DNA of 64,000 nt from Dehalogenimonas alkenigignens (GCF_001466665.1 NZ_KQ758903.1:307684-371683), one strand, 5' to 3'; positions 36,180-44,860 are shown, numbered from the stretch's first letter. Program-made: numbers and translations. The notes: generated by a model from the sequence alone, not told the origin.

Positions 36180-36641
36180 TTACTCAAAACTGAAATCGGA
36201 GAACGAAAAGCCGGATTCGGCCATATCCAGGACGATTACCACGCCGACCCATATCAGGGTAACCAAAAAACCCAGCGCCAGCATTTTGCGCGCCGTCGAA
36301 GGATTGGTCCCGGTAGCCGCTGCCCAGGCGATGATACCGCCCAGCCAGCCGAAAAGGACCGGCAGTACCCATAGGGCGCCCGGCGGTTTGCCTGCCGCGG
36401 GTTTAGCCGGCACCGCGCCCGCCGGGGTGGCGGGCTGAGCCGCAGGCGCCCCCATGGCAGAACCGCAGCCCTCGCAGAATTTACTGCCGGCCGGATTAGG
36501 CGTGCCGCAGCGCTGGCAATAGACCCGAACTGGAGCAGGCGCCGCCGGAGTTACCGGACGGGCTACGGCCAAAGAAGCTCCGCAGACGCCGCAAAAGCGG
36601 GACCCTGCTTCATTGGCGCCGCCGCATTTGGGACACCGCAT
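36180..36641 (-). CDS. Double zinc-ribbon membrane protein
   Basis: 153 residues from the ATG at 36641, which has a G-rich ribosome site; an earlier in-frame start is less supported. Two zinc ribbons open the protein: CPKCGGANEAGSRFCGVCG and CQRCGTPNPAGSKFCEGCG. A Pro/Ala-rich linker and two membrane segments (about residues 90-110 and 122-142) follow. It is the last gene of a six-gene minus-strand operon. Such ribbons usually mediate protein contacts; function unknown. Confidence 0.8.
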   Translation of the reverse strand: MRCPKCGGANEAGSRFCGVCGASLAVARPVTPAAPAPVRVYCQRCGTPNPAGSKFCEGCGSAMGAPAAQPATPAGAVPAKPAAGKPPGALWVLPVLFGWLGGIIAWAAATGTNPSTARKMLALGFLVTLIWVGVVIVLDMAESGFSFSDFSFE

Positions 36642-36667
36642 CTCTAGAACCCCCCGATTCATACTAC

Positions 36668-37327
36668 TCAGCGTAACGAACGGCCGCACCGGTTGCAGAA
36701 GCTCTGACCGGGTGAAGCCGTGTTGCCGCAGGCCGGGCAGGCGGTTCCGGCGGCCGCCGCCGCCAGTGATCGGCCGCAGGCGCCGCAGAATTTTCGCCCG
36801 GGCGCGTTGGCCGAGCCGCAGGCCGGACAGGCCGAAGCCGCCCTGATACCAGCCGGATGACCGGACGCTGAAACCATCATCCGCCTCGCCAGCAGGGTGC
36901 CGTTCATGCCGACGGCGATACCGGTGGCCAGGTAAACGGAGGATAACCCGTAAGCGGCGATAGTGTCCTGGCCGAGCATTGCCAGAAGCTGGGTCGCGCT
37001 GAAGGACAGCCCCCAGATCAACAGATAGAAAACGGACCTTTTTGCCGTCACCCTGTCGCCGGAGACATCAAGTTTGGTGGTGAAGCCCTGGAAGGCGCCC
37101 CCGGCCAGGCCGGCAGCGAGCAGCGCCAGCGAAAGCGTGGTCGGCTCGCCAATATCGAGCAGGAACCGGTACAGCACCAGGAATGCGGCGGAGAAGACAA
37201 CCTGGAGAAGCAGACCCAAGGCCACGAGAGGCCGCGGCTTGCCGATGGTGCGGACCATGGCGAAGACCGACAGCAGCACCAGCGGCACCGAGATATAGCC
37301 TGCAATCATAAGAACGGTATCGAGCAC
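36668..37327 (-). CDS. Membrane protein with C-terminal double zinc ribbon
   Basis: 219 residues with about five membrane segments (from residue 5 to about 150), then two ribbons: CPACGSANAPGRKFCGACG and CPACGNTASPGQSFCNRCG. The domain order is the mirror image of the next gene in the operon, which has ribbons first. It starts immediately after the preceding stop. No catalytic feature. Confidence 0.8.
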   Translation of the reverse strand: MLDTVLMIAGYISVPLVLLSVFAMVRTIGKPRPLVALGLLLQVVFSAAFLVLYRFLLDIGEPTTLSLALLAAGLAGGAFQGFTTKLDVSGDRVTAKRSVFYLLIWGLSFSATQLLAMLGQDTIAAYGLSSVYLATGIAVGMNGTLLARRMMVSASGHPAGIRAASACPACGSANAPGRKFCGACGRSLAAAAAGTACPACGNTASPGQSFCNRCGRSLR

Positions 37328-37819
37328 CTATTGCCTCCCGGTCCCGCAGGCGTTGCAGAATTTAGCCGCCGCAGCCACAGGCTGCCCGCAGCGGCGGCAG
37401 TAGACGATCCTGGAGCCATCGGCTGGTAAAGCCGAAGCGGCGGCGACCGGAGCGCCGCAGTTCAGGCAGAATTTGGATCCGGCGGGCACCTTTACGCCGC
37501 AGCGGGCGCAGCCCTGCGGCTGTCCGATCCGCTGAAAATAATCGTGCCAGCCTTTTAATGCGGTAGGGGTCAGCCTGCTGTCCGGCTCGCCGGCCAGCCA
37601 CCGGCCGCCGTCCAGCCGGTACCAGCGGCCGGTGCGGGCGCCGATGGTCCAGACCCGCTGGCGTTCATCGTAAAACCGGAAGGCTTTCATGCCTTCAGTG
37701 AACTGGCGGAAGGTTATCCGGCCTTCACGATGGACGGCGCAGAAAAAATAGAAAAGCTCGAACGCCTCCAGCGGATGGAGTGACGGCGGTTCAGGGATTC
37801 TGGAATCCGTCTGCGCCAT
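37328..37819 (-). CDS. Zinc-ribbon protein with a Trp-rich N-terminal domain
   Basis: 163 residues, no membrane segment. The N-terminal part contains VWTIGARTGRWYRLDGGRW, a Trp/Gly pattern like GYF_2-type peptide-binding domains. Two C-terminal ribbons follow: CARCGVKVPAGSKFCLNCG and CRRCGQPVAAAAKFCNACG. Three bases separate it from the secreted protein gene upstream and none from the membrane protein downstream. It could link the cytoplasmic faces of the other operon products. Confidence 0.78.
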   Translation of the reverse strand: MAQTDSRIPEPPSLHPLEAFELFYFFCAVHREGRITFRQFTEGMKAFRFYDERQRVWTIGARTGRWYRLDGGRWLAGEPDSRLTPTALKGWHDYFQRIGQPQGCARCGVKVPAGSKFCLNCGAPVAAASALPADGSRIVYCRRCGQPVAAAAKFCNACGTGRQ

Positions 37820-37822
37820 GGC

Positions 37823-39313
37823 CTACCTGCTCTTGATCCTGTTGTACATATCCATAAACTCGTTGACCTGAGCCGGATTGCTCCTGTCCGGCGGCCCGTC
37901 ATGTTTCTGGAAGAATTCGGCATAGGCCTGATGGGCAGCGTCGTCTTTCTTGACGCCAGCCAGCAGCTCCGCCGCGGCACCGGCATCGGGGGTCCGGTTG
38001 TCGAAAACGGCCAGCGGGGCTCCGGACAGGTCGCGGGTAACATTACCGGGCAAACCTTTAACATTTTCTACCGCCGGCGTAATAAGCTGGTTGGCCTGGC
38101 GGACAAATCTTATAGCTGCTTTGCCGTTGTCAGCGACGACTTCCCGCTCCACCTGCTGGATCAACTGCTCTGGGGTCTGGCCTAGGGCCCGGGTCAACTC
38201 GGCGCCGCTGCCGAACACGCCCTGCCGTATCCGGCGGCCGCCCTCCTGTTCCAACTCTGTCTGCCGCCTGACCTGTTCCGGGGGATCGCCCTCACCCCAG
38301 GGAGCGTGGCGTTTGACGTTTTCCCACCAGTCGCTGAGGCGTTTGTCCCAGGGGTCTTTATTGGTCAGCGATTCAAAAATCTGGGGCCGCGTCGTCGGCG
38401 GCTCTGCCCTGTTGGCATCCCGGAGTTCCCGGTATTTATCCCATGCCCGCTTGATGTCGTCGATCACATCCTGAAGATTGCCGCCGGCTACCATGACGCC
38501 GTCAGCCGGGTCTTCCGGCGGCGGGATTTCGGCGATCTCGATCGGCGGGCGGAGTTCCGGCGGCAGCGTTTCCGGGACGTAGTCCGGCACAATACGATCG
38601 TCAATGGCCTCCGGCGATGCGATCATGGACTCTTCATTTTCTTCCGGCCACGGCGCCGGTTCTGTTTCGGCGGAACCGCCGCCGCGTTCGATCCGGTTCA
38701 GAAGGAGCGCCGTCCCGCCGGCCAGCGCCGAACCGGCCAGCCCGGCGGCGGCCGCCGCGCCGGCCGCGCCGAAGCCCCCGGCGAGGTCCTGGGCGAGATC
38801 GTTACTGGAAATATCGTTGCCGTCGGTATGATGCCAAACCGCGGCCTGGGCGTCCGAACCGAAACTCTCCGCCCGATTGATATTCCTCAGCGTCTGCAGC
38901 AGGCTGCCGGTGGCGAAACCGCCGGCGGTGAAGACATCGGAACTCCGCGGGCCGGAGTCGTGCTGTTCGCCGCAAAAGGCGATGATGAGACTCTGGCTGC
39001 TGCCGGGGGGAACTGAAATTGTCTCGGCGCCGGCGGTATACATCGTCTGAACGCCGGCATTCTGCGGCAGCAGCGCCAGGCCGATGGGGACCTTCACAGT
39101 AAGCGGGGCGCCGGTGCTGTTGGAAAAGGTGGCGCGAATCGACTGGCCGTAGTAGCCCTGACCGGAACCGTTGACGACTACGCTCAGTCCGGGGACGGCC
39201 CCGTTCATGACATCGTGGAGTTCGTAGTCAGCGGCGGAAAGCGAAACGGGAAGAACTGAAAAAAGGGCGAGGATAAATAACGCAACCAGCAATATTGGAG
39301 CCAGGCGCTTCAA
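37823..39313 (-). CDS. Large secreted or membrane-associated protein, unknown function
   Basis: 496 residues with a clear signal peptide (hydrophobic stretch to about residue 25, ending SLSAAD). A beta-rich domain of about 130 residues (FSNSTGAPLTVKVPIG) comes next. An Ala/Gly-rich possible membrane segment sits at about 180-208. A Pro/Glu-rich linker and a charged helical C-terminal domain with several WxxxR stretches (KDPWDKRLSDWWENVKR) complete it. Not recognised. The protease genes upstream in the operon could process it. Confidence 0.78.
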   Translation of the reverse strand: MKRLAPILLVALFILALFSVLPVSLSAADYELHDVMNGAVPGLSVVVNGSGQGYYGQSIRATFSNSTGAPLTVKVPIGLALLPQNAGVQTMYTAGAETISVPPGSSQSLIIAFCGEQHDSGPRSSDVFTAGGFATGSLLQTLRNINRAESFGSDAQAAVWHHTDGNDISSNDLAQDLAGGFGAAGAAAAAGLAGSALAGGTALLLNRIERGGGSAETEPAPWPEENEESMIASPEAIDDRIVPDYVPETLPPELRPPIEIAEIPPPEDPADGVMVAGGNLQDVIDDIKRAWDKYRELRDANRAEPPTTRPQIFESLTNKDPWDKRLSDWWENVKRHAPWGEGDPPEQVRRQTELEQEGGRRIRQGVFGSGAELTRALGQTPEQLIQQVEREVVADNGKAAIRFVRQANQLITPAVENVKGLPGNVTRDLSGAPLAVFDNRTPDAGAAAELLAGVKKDDAAHQAYAEFFQKHDGPPDRSNPAQVNEFMDMYNRIKSR

Positions 39314-39399
39314 TTCGGCGCTCCTGATATCGGCTTGGCTCTACTTTATGCCCGCGATGAGCGGTTGTCAATACTCTATTTCGAGACGACCAGCAGGTG

Positions 39400-40221
39400 T
39401 CAGCCGATCCCGGCCAGCAGCGAAGCCGCGGCGTCAACGGGAATGTAGAGGTAAATGCCATCCGCCTGCGCCAGCGAGGCGACGGCCACCAGCCGGCCGT
39501 CCAGGGTGAACAGACCGCCGCCGCCGCTGCCGGGGCCGATGTCAGCATCGCTTTGAACGAAATAGTAGTCAGCGGCGGTGCGCAGCGCCGAAACGATGCC
39601 GACGGTGAAAGTGGCGGGACCGTCCAGTTCCGGGCTCAGCGGGAAGCCGGCGGCGATTACCGTCTGGGCGACGGACAGGGTATTGATCGAACCAACAGGC
39701 GCCGCCGGGAAATCGGTCCGGGTCGTCGTCATTTTCAGCAAAGCCAGATTGGCGGCGGTGTTTGAGGCAACGATCGTTGCCTGGAACTGCTCCCCGGTGC
39801 TCAGGGTGACGGTGATCGAACCGGCGCCGCTGACGGCGTGCAGGACGGTCAGGACGTAGCCGCTGGACCTGACGATCACCCCGGAACCGTAGCCCCTGAG
39901 GCCGGGGCCGGTGGCATTGAGCTTGACCACCGAAGGCTTGATGGCCTGCATCACGGTGTTGAATTCAGCCTGAGCCGCTCCGGAACCCTGCGCCAACTGA
40001 TTGACGGCCGCCCGAAGCGACAGCAGCGACGCCGCGCTTTGAGCCTGCGCCGCGGTCAGGGCGTCAATCTGGGTTTTGACCGCATCGTTGGCGGTCACCA
40101 GCGAAGCGATTTGCGACTGGTCGGCCTGAAGCTGGCTGCCGGCATCGGCCCGCAACAGGGCGATGCCCCCGTTAGCCAGGATTACGACGGCGATGATGGC
40201 GGCGGCGACGGCGTTTTTCAT
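39400..40221 (-). CDS. Trypsin-like protein with a degenerate catalytic triad (pseudoprotease)
   Basis: 273 residues: an N-terminal membrane anchor, a coiled-coil-like Ala/Gln-rich stalk, and an HtrA-type protease fold. Compared with its neighbour, His is kept (H128 in VLTVLHAV). The catalytic Asp is replaced by N158 (SNTAANLALLKM) and the nucleophile Ser by G233 (DIGPGSGGGGLF instead of DINPGNSGGGLF). It should not cut peptides and may be a regulatory or scaffolding partner. It lies 13 bases after the intact paralogue. Confidence 0.85.
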   Translation of the reverse strand: MKNAVAAAIIAVVILANGGIALLRADAGSQLQADQSQIASLVTANDAVKTQIDALTAAQAQSAASLLSLRAAVNQLAQGSGAAQAEFNTVMQAIKPSVVKLNATGPGLRGYGSGVIVRSSGYVLTVLHAVSGAGSITVTLSTGEQFQATIVASNTAANLALLKMTTTRTDFPAAPVGSINTLSVAQTVIAAGFPLSPELDGPATFTVGIVSALRTAADYYFVQSDADIGPGSGGGGLFTLDGRLVAVASLAQADGIYLYIPVDAAASLLAGIG

Positions 40222-40234
40222 ATCTTACTGCCCG

Positions 40235-41188
40235 CTAACCCACGGCGCTCTGGATCAGCGCTTTGACCGCGTCGATGGGGATGGAGGCGTTAATTCCGGT
40301 GGCGAATCCGTAGGCCGGAATGCCGATGAGCTCCCCGTTCAAATTGAACAGGCCGCCGCCGGAGTTGCCCGGATTTATATCGGCGTCCATTTGAATGTAA
40401 TCAAGCCTGACATTGGGATTATCGGTATTGGCGGAAGGCAGGTTGCGAATGGCTGAAACGATGCCGGCGGTGAAGGACGCCGGGCCGAACTGGGCGTTGC
40501 CGAACAGGTCAGACCCCAGCGGGAAGCCGCAGGTTAGCACCTGCTGGCCGATGACCACCCCGGCCGACGAGCCGAGGGCGGCGAAGGGAAAGTCGGTACG
40601 GGTGGTGTTCAGCCGGAGCACCGCGGCATCCAGGTCGGCGTTCGAGTTGATCAGGGTGGCGCTGAAGGATTCGCCGGTTTTCAAAGTGACCCGGATGGAG
40701 GTGGCGCCGCTGATGACGTGCTGGTTGGTCAGCACGAAGCCGTTGGGTCTGATGATGGTGCCGGAGCCGGTGCCGGCGCCGGTGCGCCCGGAGGCTTCGA
40801 TATAAACGGTGTAGGGCTCAATTTTCCTGGCCGCGGCGGTGAAATCGGTAGAGGAAGCCGGGGGCGGCGCCGTCGTGCCCAGGCCGGCGACTGTCTGCTG
40901 CAAGGCCGCCAGGTCAGCCTGAAGCGACGAGGCCCCGGCCTGCGCCTGGCTGAGGGATGTCTGCAGGGCGGCGTTCTGGGTGTTCAGCGCCGAGAGGTCG
41001 GCGCCGGCCTGGTCCAGGCTGTCTTGTTCCTGCAGCCAGAGGGCGCCGTTGACACCGGTGCCGATAAGGAGAATGGCCAGCAGCAGCGAGACAAGCCAGC
41101 CGCCGCCTGATTTTTTCGGCGGCGCCGCAACGCCGGAAGGCCCCGGCCGGTAGTAACTATCCTGAGGGGCGGAGGGCACCGTTTCCAT
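40235..41188 (-). CDS. Membrane-anchored trypsin-like (HtrA/DegP-type) serine protease
   Basis: 317 residues. A short cytoplasmic Pro-rich tail, one membrane segment (about 31-50) and a coiled-coil stalk (about 55-103) lead into the protease domain. The triad is intact: H157 (TNQHVIS), D187 (NADLDAAVLRL) and S276 (NPGNSGGGLF). There is no PDZ domain, so substrate choice must come from the stalk or partners. It is the first gene of the six-gene operon and a paralogue of the next gene. Confidence 0.9.
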   Translation of the reverse strand: METVPSAPQDSYYRPGPSGVAAPPKKSGGGWLVSLLLAILLIGTGVNGALWLQEQDSLDQAGADLSALNTQNAALQTSLSQAQAGASSLQADLAALQQTVAGLGTTAPPPASSTDFTAAARKIEPYTVYIEASGRTGAGTGSGTIIRPNGFVLTNQHVISGATSIRVTLKTGESFSATLINSNADLDAAVLRLNTTRTDFPFAALGSSAGVVIGQQVLTCGFPLGSDLFGNAQFGPASFTAGIVSAIRNLPSANTDNPNVRLDYIQMDADINPGNSGGGLFNLNGELIGIPAYGFATGINASIPIDAVKALIQSAVG

Positions 41189-41391
41189 GCGAGCATCCTT
41201 TCAGGGCTACGGGGCATAACCCGACCTTATTACGGTAGCACCTTTTTATTATGCCTCAAAATGATGAAGGAATTATGTAGTGGACCTTATTGTAGGGATA
41301 ATTAGTGCAATCTCAACCTTGCCGCTTTGATCGGAAGACAAAAAGCGGCCTCGCATTCTGACGCCGGTCAGGTTGGGGAGATTTCCAGAAC

Positions 41392-41598
41392 TTATTGCAT
41401 GCTCTCCTTCCTGCTTTCCAATTCCGCCACCTGCCGCTTGAGTGCGTCAATCTCGGTCTGCAATTCCTGGTTTTCCCGCGCTTGCCGGTTTAAAAGGTTT
41501 TTTCTACGAATAAACAGTCCAGCTAACACAATCGGAAAAATCATCAGCGCGACAACTATAGCCATAATCAGTATTTCTACAAACCCGATTCGCATCAT
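41392..41598 (-). CDS. Small membrane protein with coiled-coil tail
   Basis: 68 residues: one long hydrophobic segment (about residues 5-28), a basic RRKN stop-transfer and a heptad-like C-terminal helix (QELQTEIDALKRQVAELESR). The layout resembles small phage-shock PspB/C-like or cell-division accessory proteins, but no family match is claimed. It lies alone between the protease operon and gatB. Confidence 0.65.
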   Translation of the reverse strand: MMRIGFVEILIMAIVVALMIFPIVLAGLFIRRKNLLNRQARENQELQTEIDALKRQVAELESRKESMQ

Positions 41599-41697
41599 CG
41601 CCTCCGGTTATTATTGCTAACGTTGTTCCCGGATGATAACACTCGAGTCTCAATATGGCAATACTTCTTTACCTCTTTACCCCGTTAGTAACGGCCG

Positions 41698-41726
41698 TTG
41701 CCCGCCCCATCTGCCCCTGCTATACT
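41698..41726 (+). promoter_or_regulatory. gatB promoter
   Basis: TTGCCC (41698-41703), 17 bases, TATACT (41721-41726). The predicted start is about nine bases before the ATG at 41742. Confidence 0.6.
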
Positions 41727-41741
41727 TACAAGGTTAATTTC

Positions 41742-43217
41742 ATGACGAACGCCACAACCAACAAATACGAGACGGTCATCGGGCTGGAGGTCCACGCGCA
41801 GCTGGCCACGGCCAGCAAGATGTACTGCCGCTGCGCCTCCGACTATGCCGACGCCCCGCCGAACAGCCGCGTCTGCCCGGTGTGCCTCGGCGCTCCCGGC
41901 GTCCTGCCGGTGATAAACAAAAAGGCCGTGGAGTTCACCATGCTGACGGCGCTGGCTTTGAACTGCACCATCGCGCCGCATTCAAAGTTCGACCGCAAGA
42001 ACTATCCCTACCCGGACCTGATGAAGGGCTATCAGATTTCCCAGTACGACGAGCCCATCGGCCGCCAGGGCTGGGTAGACGTTACCGCCGACGGGCGGAC
42101 CCGGCGCATCGGCATCACCCGCGTCCACCTCGAGGAGGACGTGGCCAAGCTGCTCCACCGCGACGAGATCGGCGGGCCGGGCTATTCCCTGGTTGACGTC
42201 AACCGCTCCGGCGTGCCGCTGATGGAGATCGTCTCGGAGCCTGACATGCGCACCCCGGAAGAAGCGCGGCAGTACCTTCAAAAATTACGTTCGATCCTCC
42301 GTTACCTCGGCGTGTCAGTGGCCAACATGGAGGAGGGCTCTTTCCGCTGCGACGCCAACATCTCGCTGCGGCCGCGCGGCGAGACCGGGTTCAACCCCAA
42401 GGTGGAAGTCAAAAACATGAACTCCTTCCGCGCCGTGTTCCGGGCGCTGGAATACGAGGAAAAACGGCAGGCCAGGGACTATGACGCGGGCGTCCGCATC
42501 AGGCAGGAGACCCGGGGCTGGGTTGACGATAAAGACGAAACCGTCTCGCAGCGGAGCAAGGAGTTCGCCCACGACTACCGCTACTTCCCGGAGCCGGATT
42601 TGCCGCCGCTGGAGTTCGACGATAAATGGATCGCCAGGATCCGCGCCAGCCTGCCGGAGCTGCCCGAGGCGCGGCAAGCCCGGTTCATGACCGACTACCA
42701 GCTTTCCGAATACGATGCCTCGCTGCTGACCGCCGCCCGCGACATCGCCGACTATTTCGAGAGCGTCCTGTCCGCCGATATGAAGCTCTCCCCCAAGGAC
42801 GCCGCCAACTGGGTAGCGGGCGAGGTTTCCCGCATCATCAACGCCGCCGGTATCGACATCGCCGCTTTTGCCGAAAAGGTGCCGGCCGCGGCGCTGGCCG
42901 GGCTGATCACCGCGACGGGCAGGGGTACGGTTAACACCGCCACCGCCAAGACCGTCCTCGACGAGATGTGGCGAACGGGCAAAGGCGCCGAGGCGATCAT
43001 CGCCGAGAAAGGCCTGGCTCAGATCTCCGACGACGCCGCCATCGCGGCCATGGCGGCTCAAATCATCGCCGATAACCCGACCGCCGTCGCCGACTACAAA
43101 GCCGGCAAGGAGCAGTCGCTGAAATTCCTGGTCGGCCAGTTGATGAAGCTGTCCAAGGGGCGCGCCAATCCGGCTGCCGCTTCTGATATAATTCTTACGA
43201 AACTCAAAGAAGGATAA
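41742..43217 (+). CDS. gatB: Asp-tRNA(Asn)/Glu-tRNA(Gln) amidotransferase subunit B
   Basis: tRNA-binding and kinase subunit of GatCAB, 491 residues from the ATG at 41742; the open frame extends upstream but the promoter lies there. N-terminal YETVIGLEVHAQL, the zinc-site cysteines in YCRCASDYADAPPNSRVCPV, and the GNSY-region LVDVNRSGVPLMEIVSEPD are characteristic. The C-terminal YqeY-like tail domain ends with FLVGQLMKLSKGRANP. secG follows three bases later. Confidence 0.96.
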   Translation: MTNATTNKYETVIGLEVHAQLATASKMYCRCASDYADAPPNSRVCPVCLGAPGVLPVINKKAVEFTMLTALALNCTIAPHSKFDRKNYPYPDLMKGYQISQYDEPIGRQGWVDVTADGRTRRIGITRVHLEEDVAKLLHRDEIGGPGYSLVDVNRSGVPLMEIVSEPDMRTPEEARQYLQKLRSILRYLGVSVANMEEGSFRCDANISLRPRGETGFNPKVEVKNMNSFRAVFRALEYEEKRQARDYDAGVRIRQETRGWVDDKDETVSQRSKEFAHDYRYFPEPDLPPLEFDDKWIARIRASLPELPEARQARFMTDYQLSEYDASLLTAARDIADYFESVLSADMKLSPKDAANWVAGEVSRIINAAGIDIAAFAEKVPAAALAGLITATGRGTVNTATAKTVLDEMWRTGKGAEAIIAEKGLAQISDDAAIAAMAAQIIADNPTAVADYKAGKEQSLKFLVGQLMKLSKGRANPAAASDIILTKLKEG

Positions 43218-43220
43218 GAA

Positions 43221-43439
43221 ATGCTGACCTTTTTATTGATTGCGCAAATCGTCGTGGCGGTAACCCTCGGCCTGTCGACCCTGCTGCAGGTCAAAGGCGG
43301 CGGGCTGGGGGGCATCTTCGGCCAGGCCGATACCGTCTTCCGCACCAAGCGAGGCGTTGAAAAAACCCTCTTCCAGATGACCATTGTCCTGGTCGTCCTG
43401 CTGGTGCTCATCTCAATCTGGGTCCTCTTAATCATCTGA
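43221..43439 (+). CDS. secG: Preprotein translocase subunit SecG
   Basis: 72 residues with two membrane segments (about 2-22 and 49-71) joined by the conserved loop GGGLGGIFGQADTVFRTKRG. It is the small stimulatory subunit of the SecYEG channel. It follows gatB by three bases and probably shares its transcript. Confidence 0.92.
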   Translation: MLTFLLIAQIVVAVTLGLSTLLQVKGGGLGGIFGQADTVFRTKRGVEKTLFQMTIVLVVLLVLISIWVLLII

Positions 43440-43484
43440 CGCCGGGGCGCGGCAAGCCGCGCCTTTGATTCGTGGAGGGTCGCG

Positions 43485-44315
43485 GTGGCCGCCATCATCA
43501 CCCTGACCACAGACTTCGGCGAAGCCGGCGGTTACACCGCCGCCCTGAAGGGCGTCATCCTAGGCATAGCGCCGGATGCACAGATCGTGGATATCAGCCA
43601 CAAAATCCAGCCGCAAAACGTCTTCGAGGCGGCTTTCCTGCTGTCCACGGTATACCGCTGCTTTCCCCGTTCGACCGTTCACCTGGCTGTTGTCGATCCC
43701 GGGGTCGGCACCAGCCGTAAAATCATCATCCTGCGCACGCCGGAAGGCACTTTTGTCGGTCCGGACAACGGCATCTTCTCCTATGTGGCGCGTGATTACG
43801 TCAGCGGTCCCGGAGAGACGGTATCAGGTTTGAAACGCATGGCCCTGTCCGGCGATGCCCACGCCTTTGAAATCACAAACCCCCGCTTCTTCAGACAGCC
43901 GGTCTCGCCGACCTTCAACGGCCGGGATATCATGGCGCCGGCGGCGGCGATGCTGGCCCAGGGATTCCAGGCGCCGGCCTTCGGCCAGGCCATAAACCTG
44001 ATCCATATGCTGGATCTGCCGCGGCCGGAAACAGGCCCTGACGGAAACGTGACGGGGCACGCGGTGTATTTCGACGGCTTCGGCAACATCATCACCGACA
44101 TCAAAGCCTCCGACCTGCCCCAAACCAGAACGCCGCGGGTGGAAATCGGCCGGCACGCCATCGAAGGCCTGGTGAAGACTTATGCCGAGGGCGGCGGGCT
44201 GGCCGCCCTTATCGGATCCTCCGGCTATCTGGAAATCGCCGTCAGGGGCGGCAGCGCGGCGGCGCTGACCGGGACCAGGATCGGCGACACGATTAAAATC
44301 AGGGCGGGCGACTAG
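43485..44315 (+). CDS. SAM hydroxide adenosyltransferase (DUF62 / S-adenosylmethionine hydrolase family)
   Basis: Hydrolyses S-adenosylmethionine to adenosine and methionine in characterised relatives; the fold is shared with fluorinase and chlorinase. It starts with IITLTTDFGEAGGYTAALKG. VVDPGVGTSRK, VGPDNGIFSYV and the C-terminal-domain NIITDIKASDLP are family landmarks. No long insertion typical of fluorinase is apparent, so hydrolysis is more likely than halogenation. The start is a GTG with GGAGGG upstream. Its 3' end overlaps a minus-strand terminator hairpin. Confidence 0.88.
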   Translation: MAAIITLTTDFGEAGGYTAALKGVILGIAPDAQIVDISHKIQPQNVFEAAFLLSTVYRCFPRSTVHLAVVDPGVGTSRKIIILRTPEGTFVGPDNGIFSYVARDYVSGPGETVSGLKRMALSGDAHAFEITNPRFFRQPVSPTFNGRDIMAPAAAMLAQGFQAPAFGQAINLIHMLDLPRPETGPDGNVTGHAVYFDGFGNIITDIKASDLPQTRTPRVEIGRHAIEGLVKTYAEGGGLAALIGSSGYLEIAVRGGSAAALTGTRIGDTIKIRAGD

Positions 44316-44338
44316 CTAGTCCGCTTAATCGCCCGCCC
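44294..44338 (-). terminator. Strong minus-strand intrinsic terminator
   Basis: GGGCGGGCGA (44338-44329 on the minus strand) pairs with TCGCCCGCCC (44311-44302) and is followed by TGATTTT. On the plus strand no T-run follows, so the polarity is minus. It overlaps the end of the SAM hydrolase-family gene. Confidence 0.75.
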
Positions 44339-44788
44339 GGTAACTCCGTTTGAAACCTGTTAACCTTTTGTTGGTTGTTTGGCTCCTCTGGAAATTATTC
44401 TGTTTTCGTTGCTTGGGGTTTCCCCCGGCTTCGCTCTTTACTTCTCCAGCCTGATCAAAAAGACCAGATGGGTTTCAATCCATTTATGAAAAGCTCAAGA
44501 GCCTTCTTCCAGACTCCTCGCCTCGGACACGGAACCTAGGATTCGCCACCTCCAAGCGAGGAGTGTTTCCAGGGAAACAGCCAAATCCCAAGAACGGCTT
44601 GTCTCTCTACCATCCTACCTCCTTTCGCTTATTTGGCCTGCGGGTACCGCCCGGTACCCACATTTCTAATGTACTCCCAAACCAGGTTTTGGTCAAAGGG
44701 AGACAGCAGTGAATAGAGGCGATTCAGGCTGATTGCCATGCCAGTCTGCGATGTCCGATCACTCTACCGCTCTCTCTAGCTCCCTAAA
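44294..44788 (-). ncRNA. Candidate large structured non-coding RNA (about 495 nt)
   Basis: The 557-base gap between two plus-strand genes has no believable reading frame but is packed with inverted repeats. Examples are CTCCTCGC/GCGAGGAG around 44514-44563, GGGTACC/GGTACCC around 44642-44659, GCCAAAT/ATTTGGC, TGTTTCC/GGAAACA, AGGGAG/CTCCCT, and a GGGG-GAAA-CCCC hairpin. On the minus strand it is framed by a promoter (TTGTCG 44822-44817, 16 bases, TAAAAT 44800-44795) and the terminator at 44338-44294. I looked for RNase P, tmRNA, SRP and group II intron signatures and found none. Confidence 0.5.
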
Positions 44789-44794
44789 GGTTCG

Positions 44795-44822
44795 ATTTTA
44801 TGCCGCAAACATGATTCGACAA
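44795..44822 (-). promoter_or_regulatory. Promoter of the candidate structured RNA
   Basis: Minus-strand TTGTCG (44822-44817), 16-base spacer, TAAAAT (44800-44795); divergent from trmD. Confidence 0.45.
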
Positions 44823-44860
44823 TGCCGCCGGCCGCCGCCATCGGAGACAGACGGATATGC

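Noticed and set aside
43485..44315. Possible fluorinase or chlorinase
   Set aside because: The general family fits, but the insertion typical of fluorinase is not apparent, so SAM hydrolysis is preferred.
44700..44800. tRNA-like stretch at the 5' end of the candidate RNA (AGCGGTAGAG)
   Set aside because: It resembles a D-arm only; no matching acceptor stem, anticodon arm or T-arm could be built.
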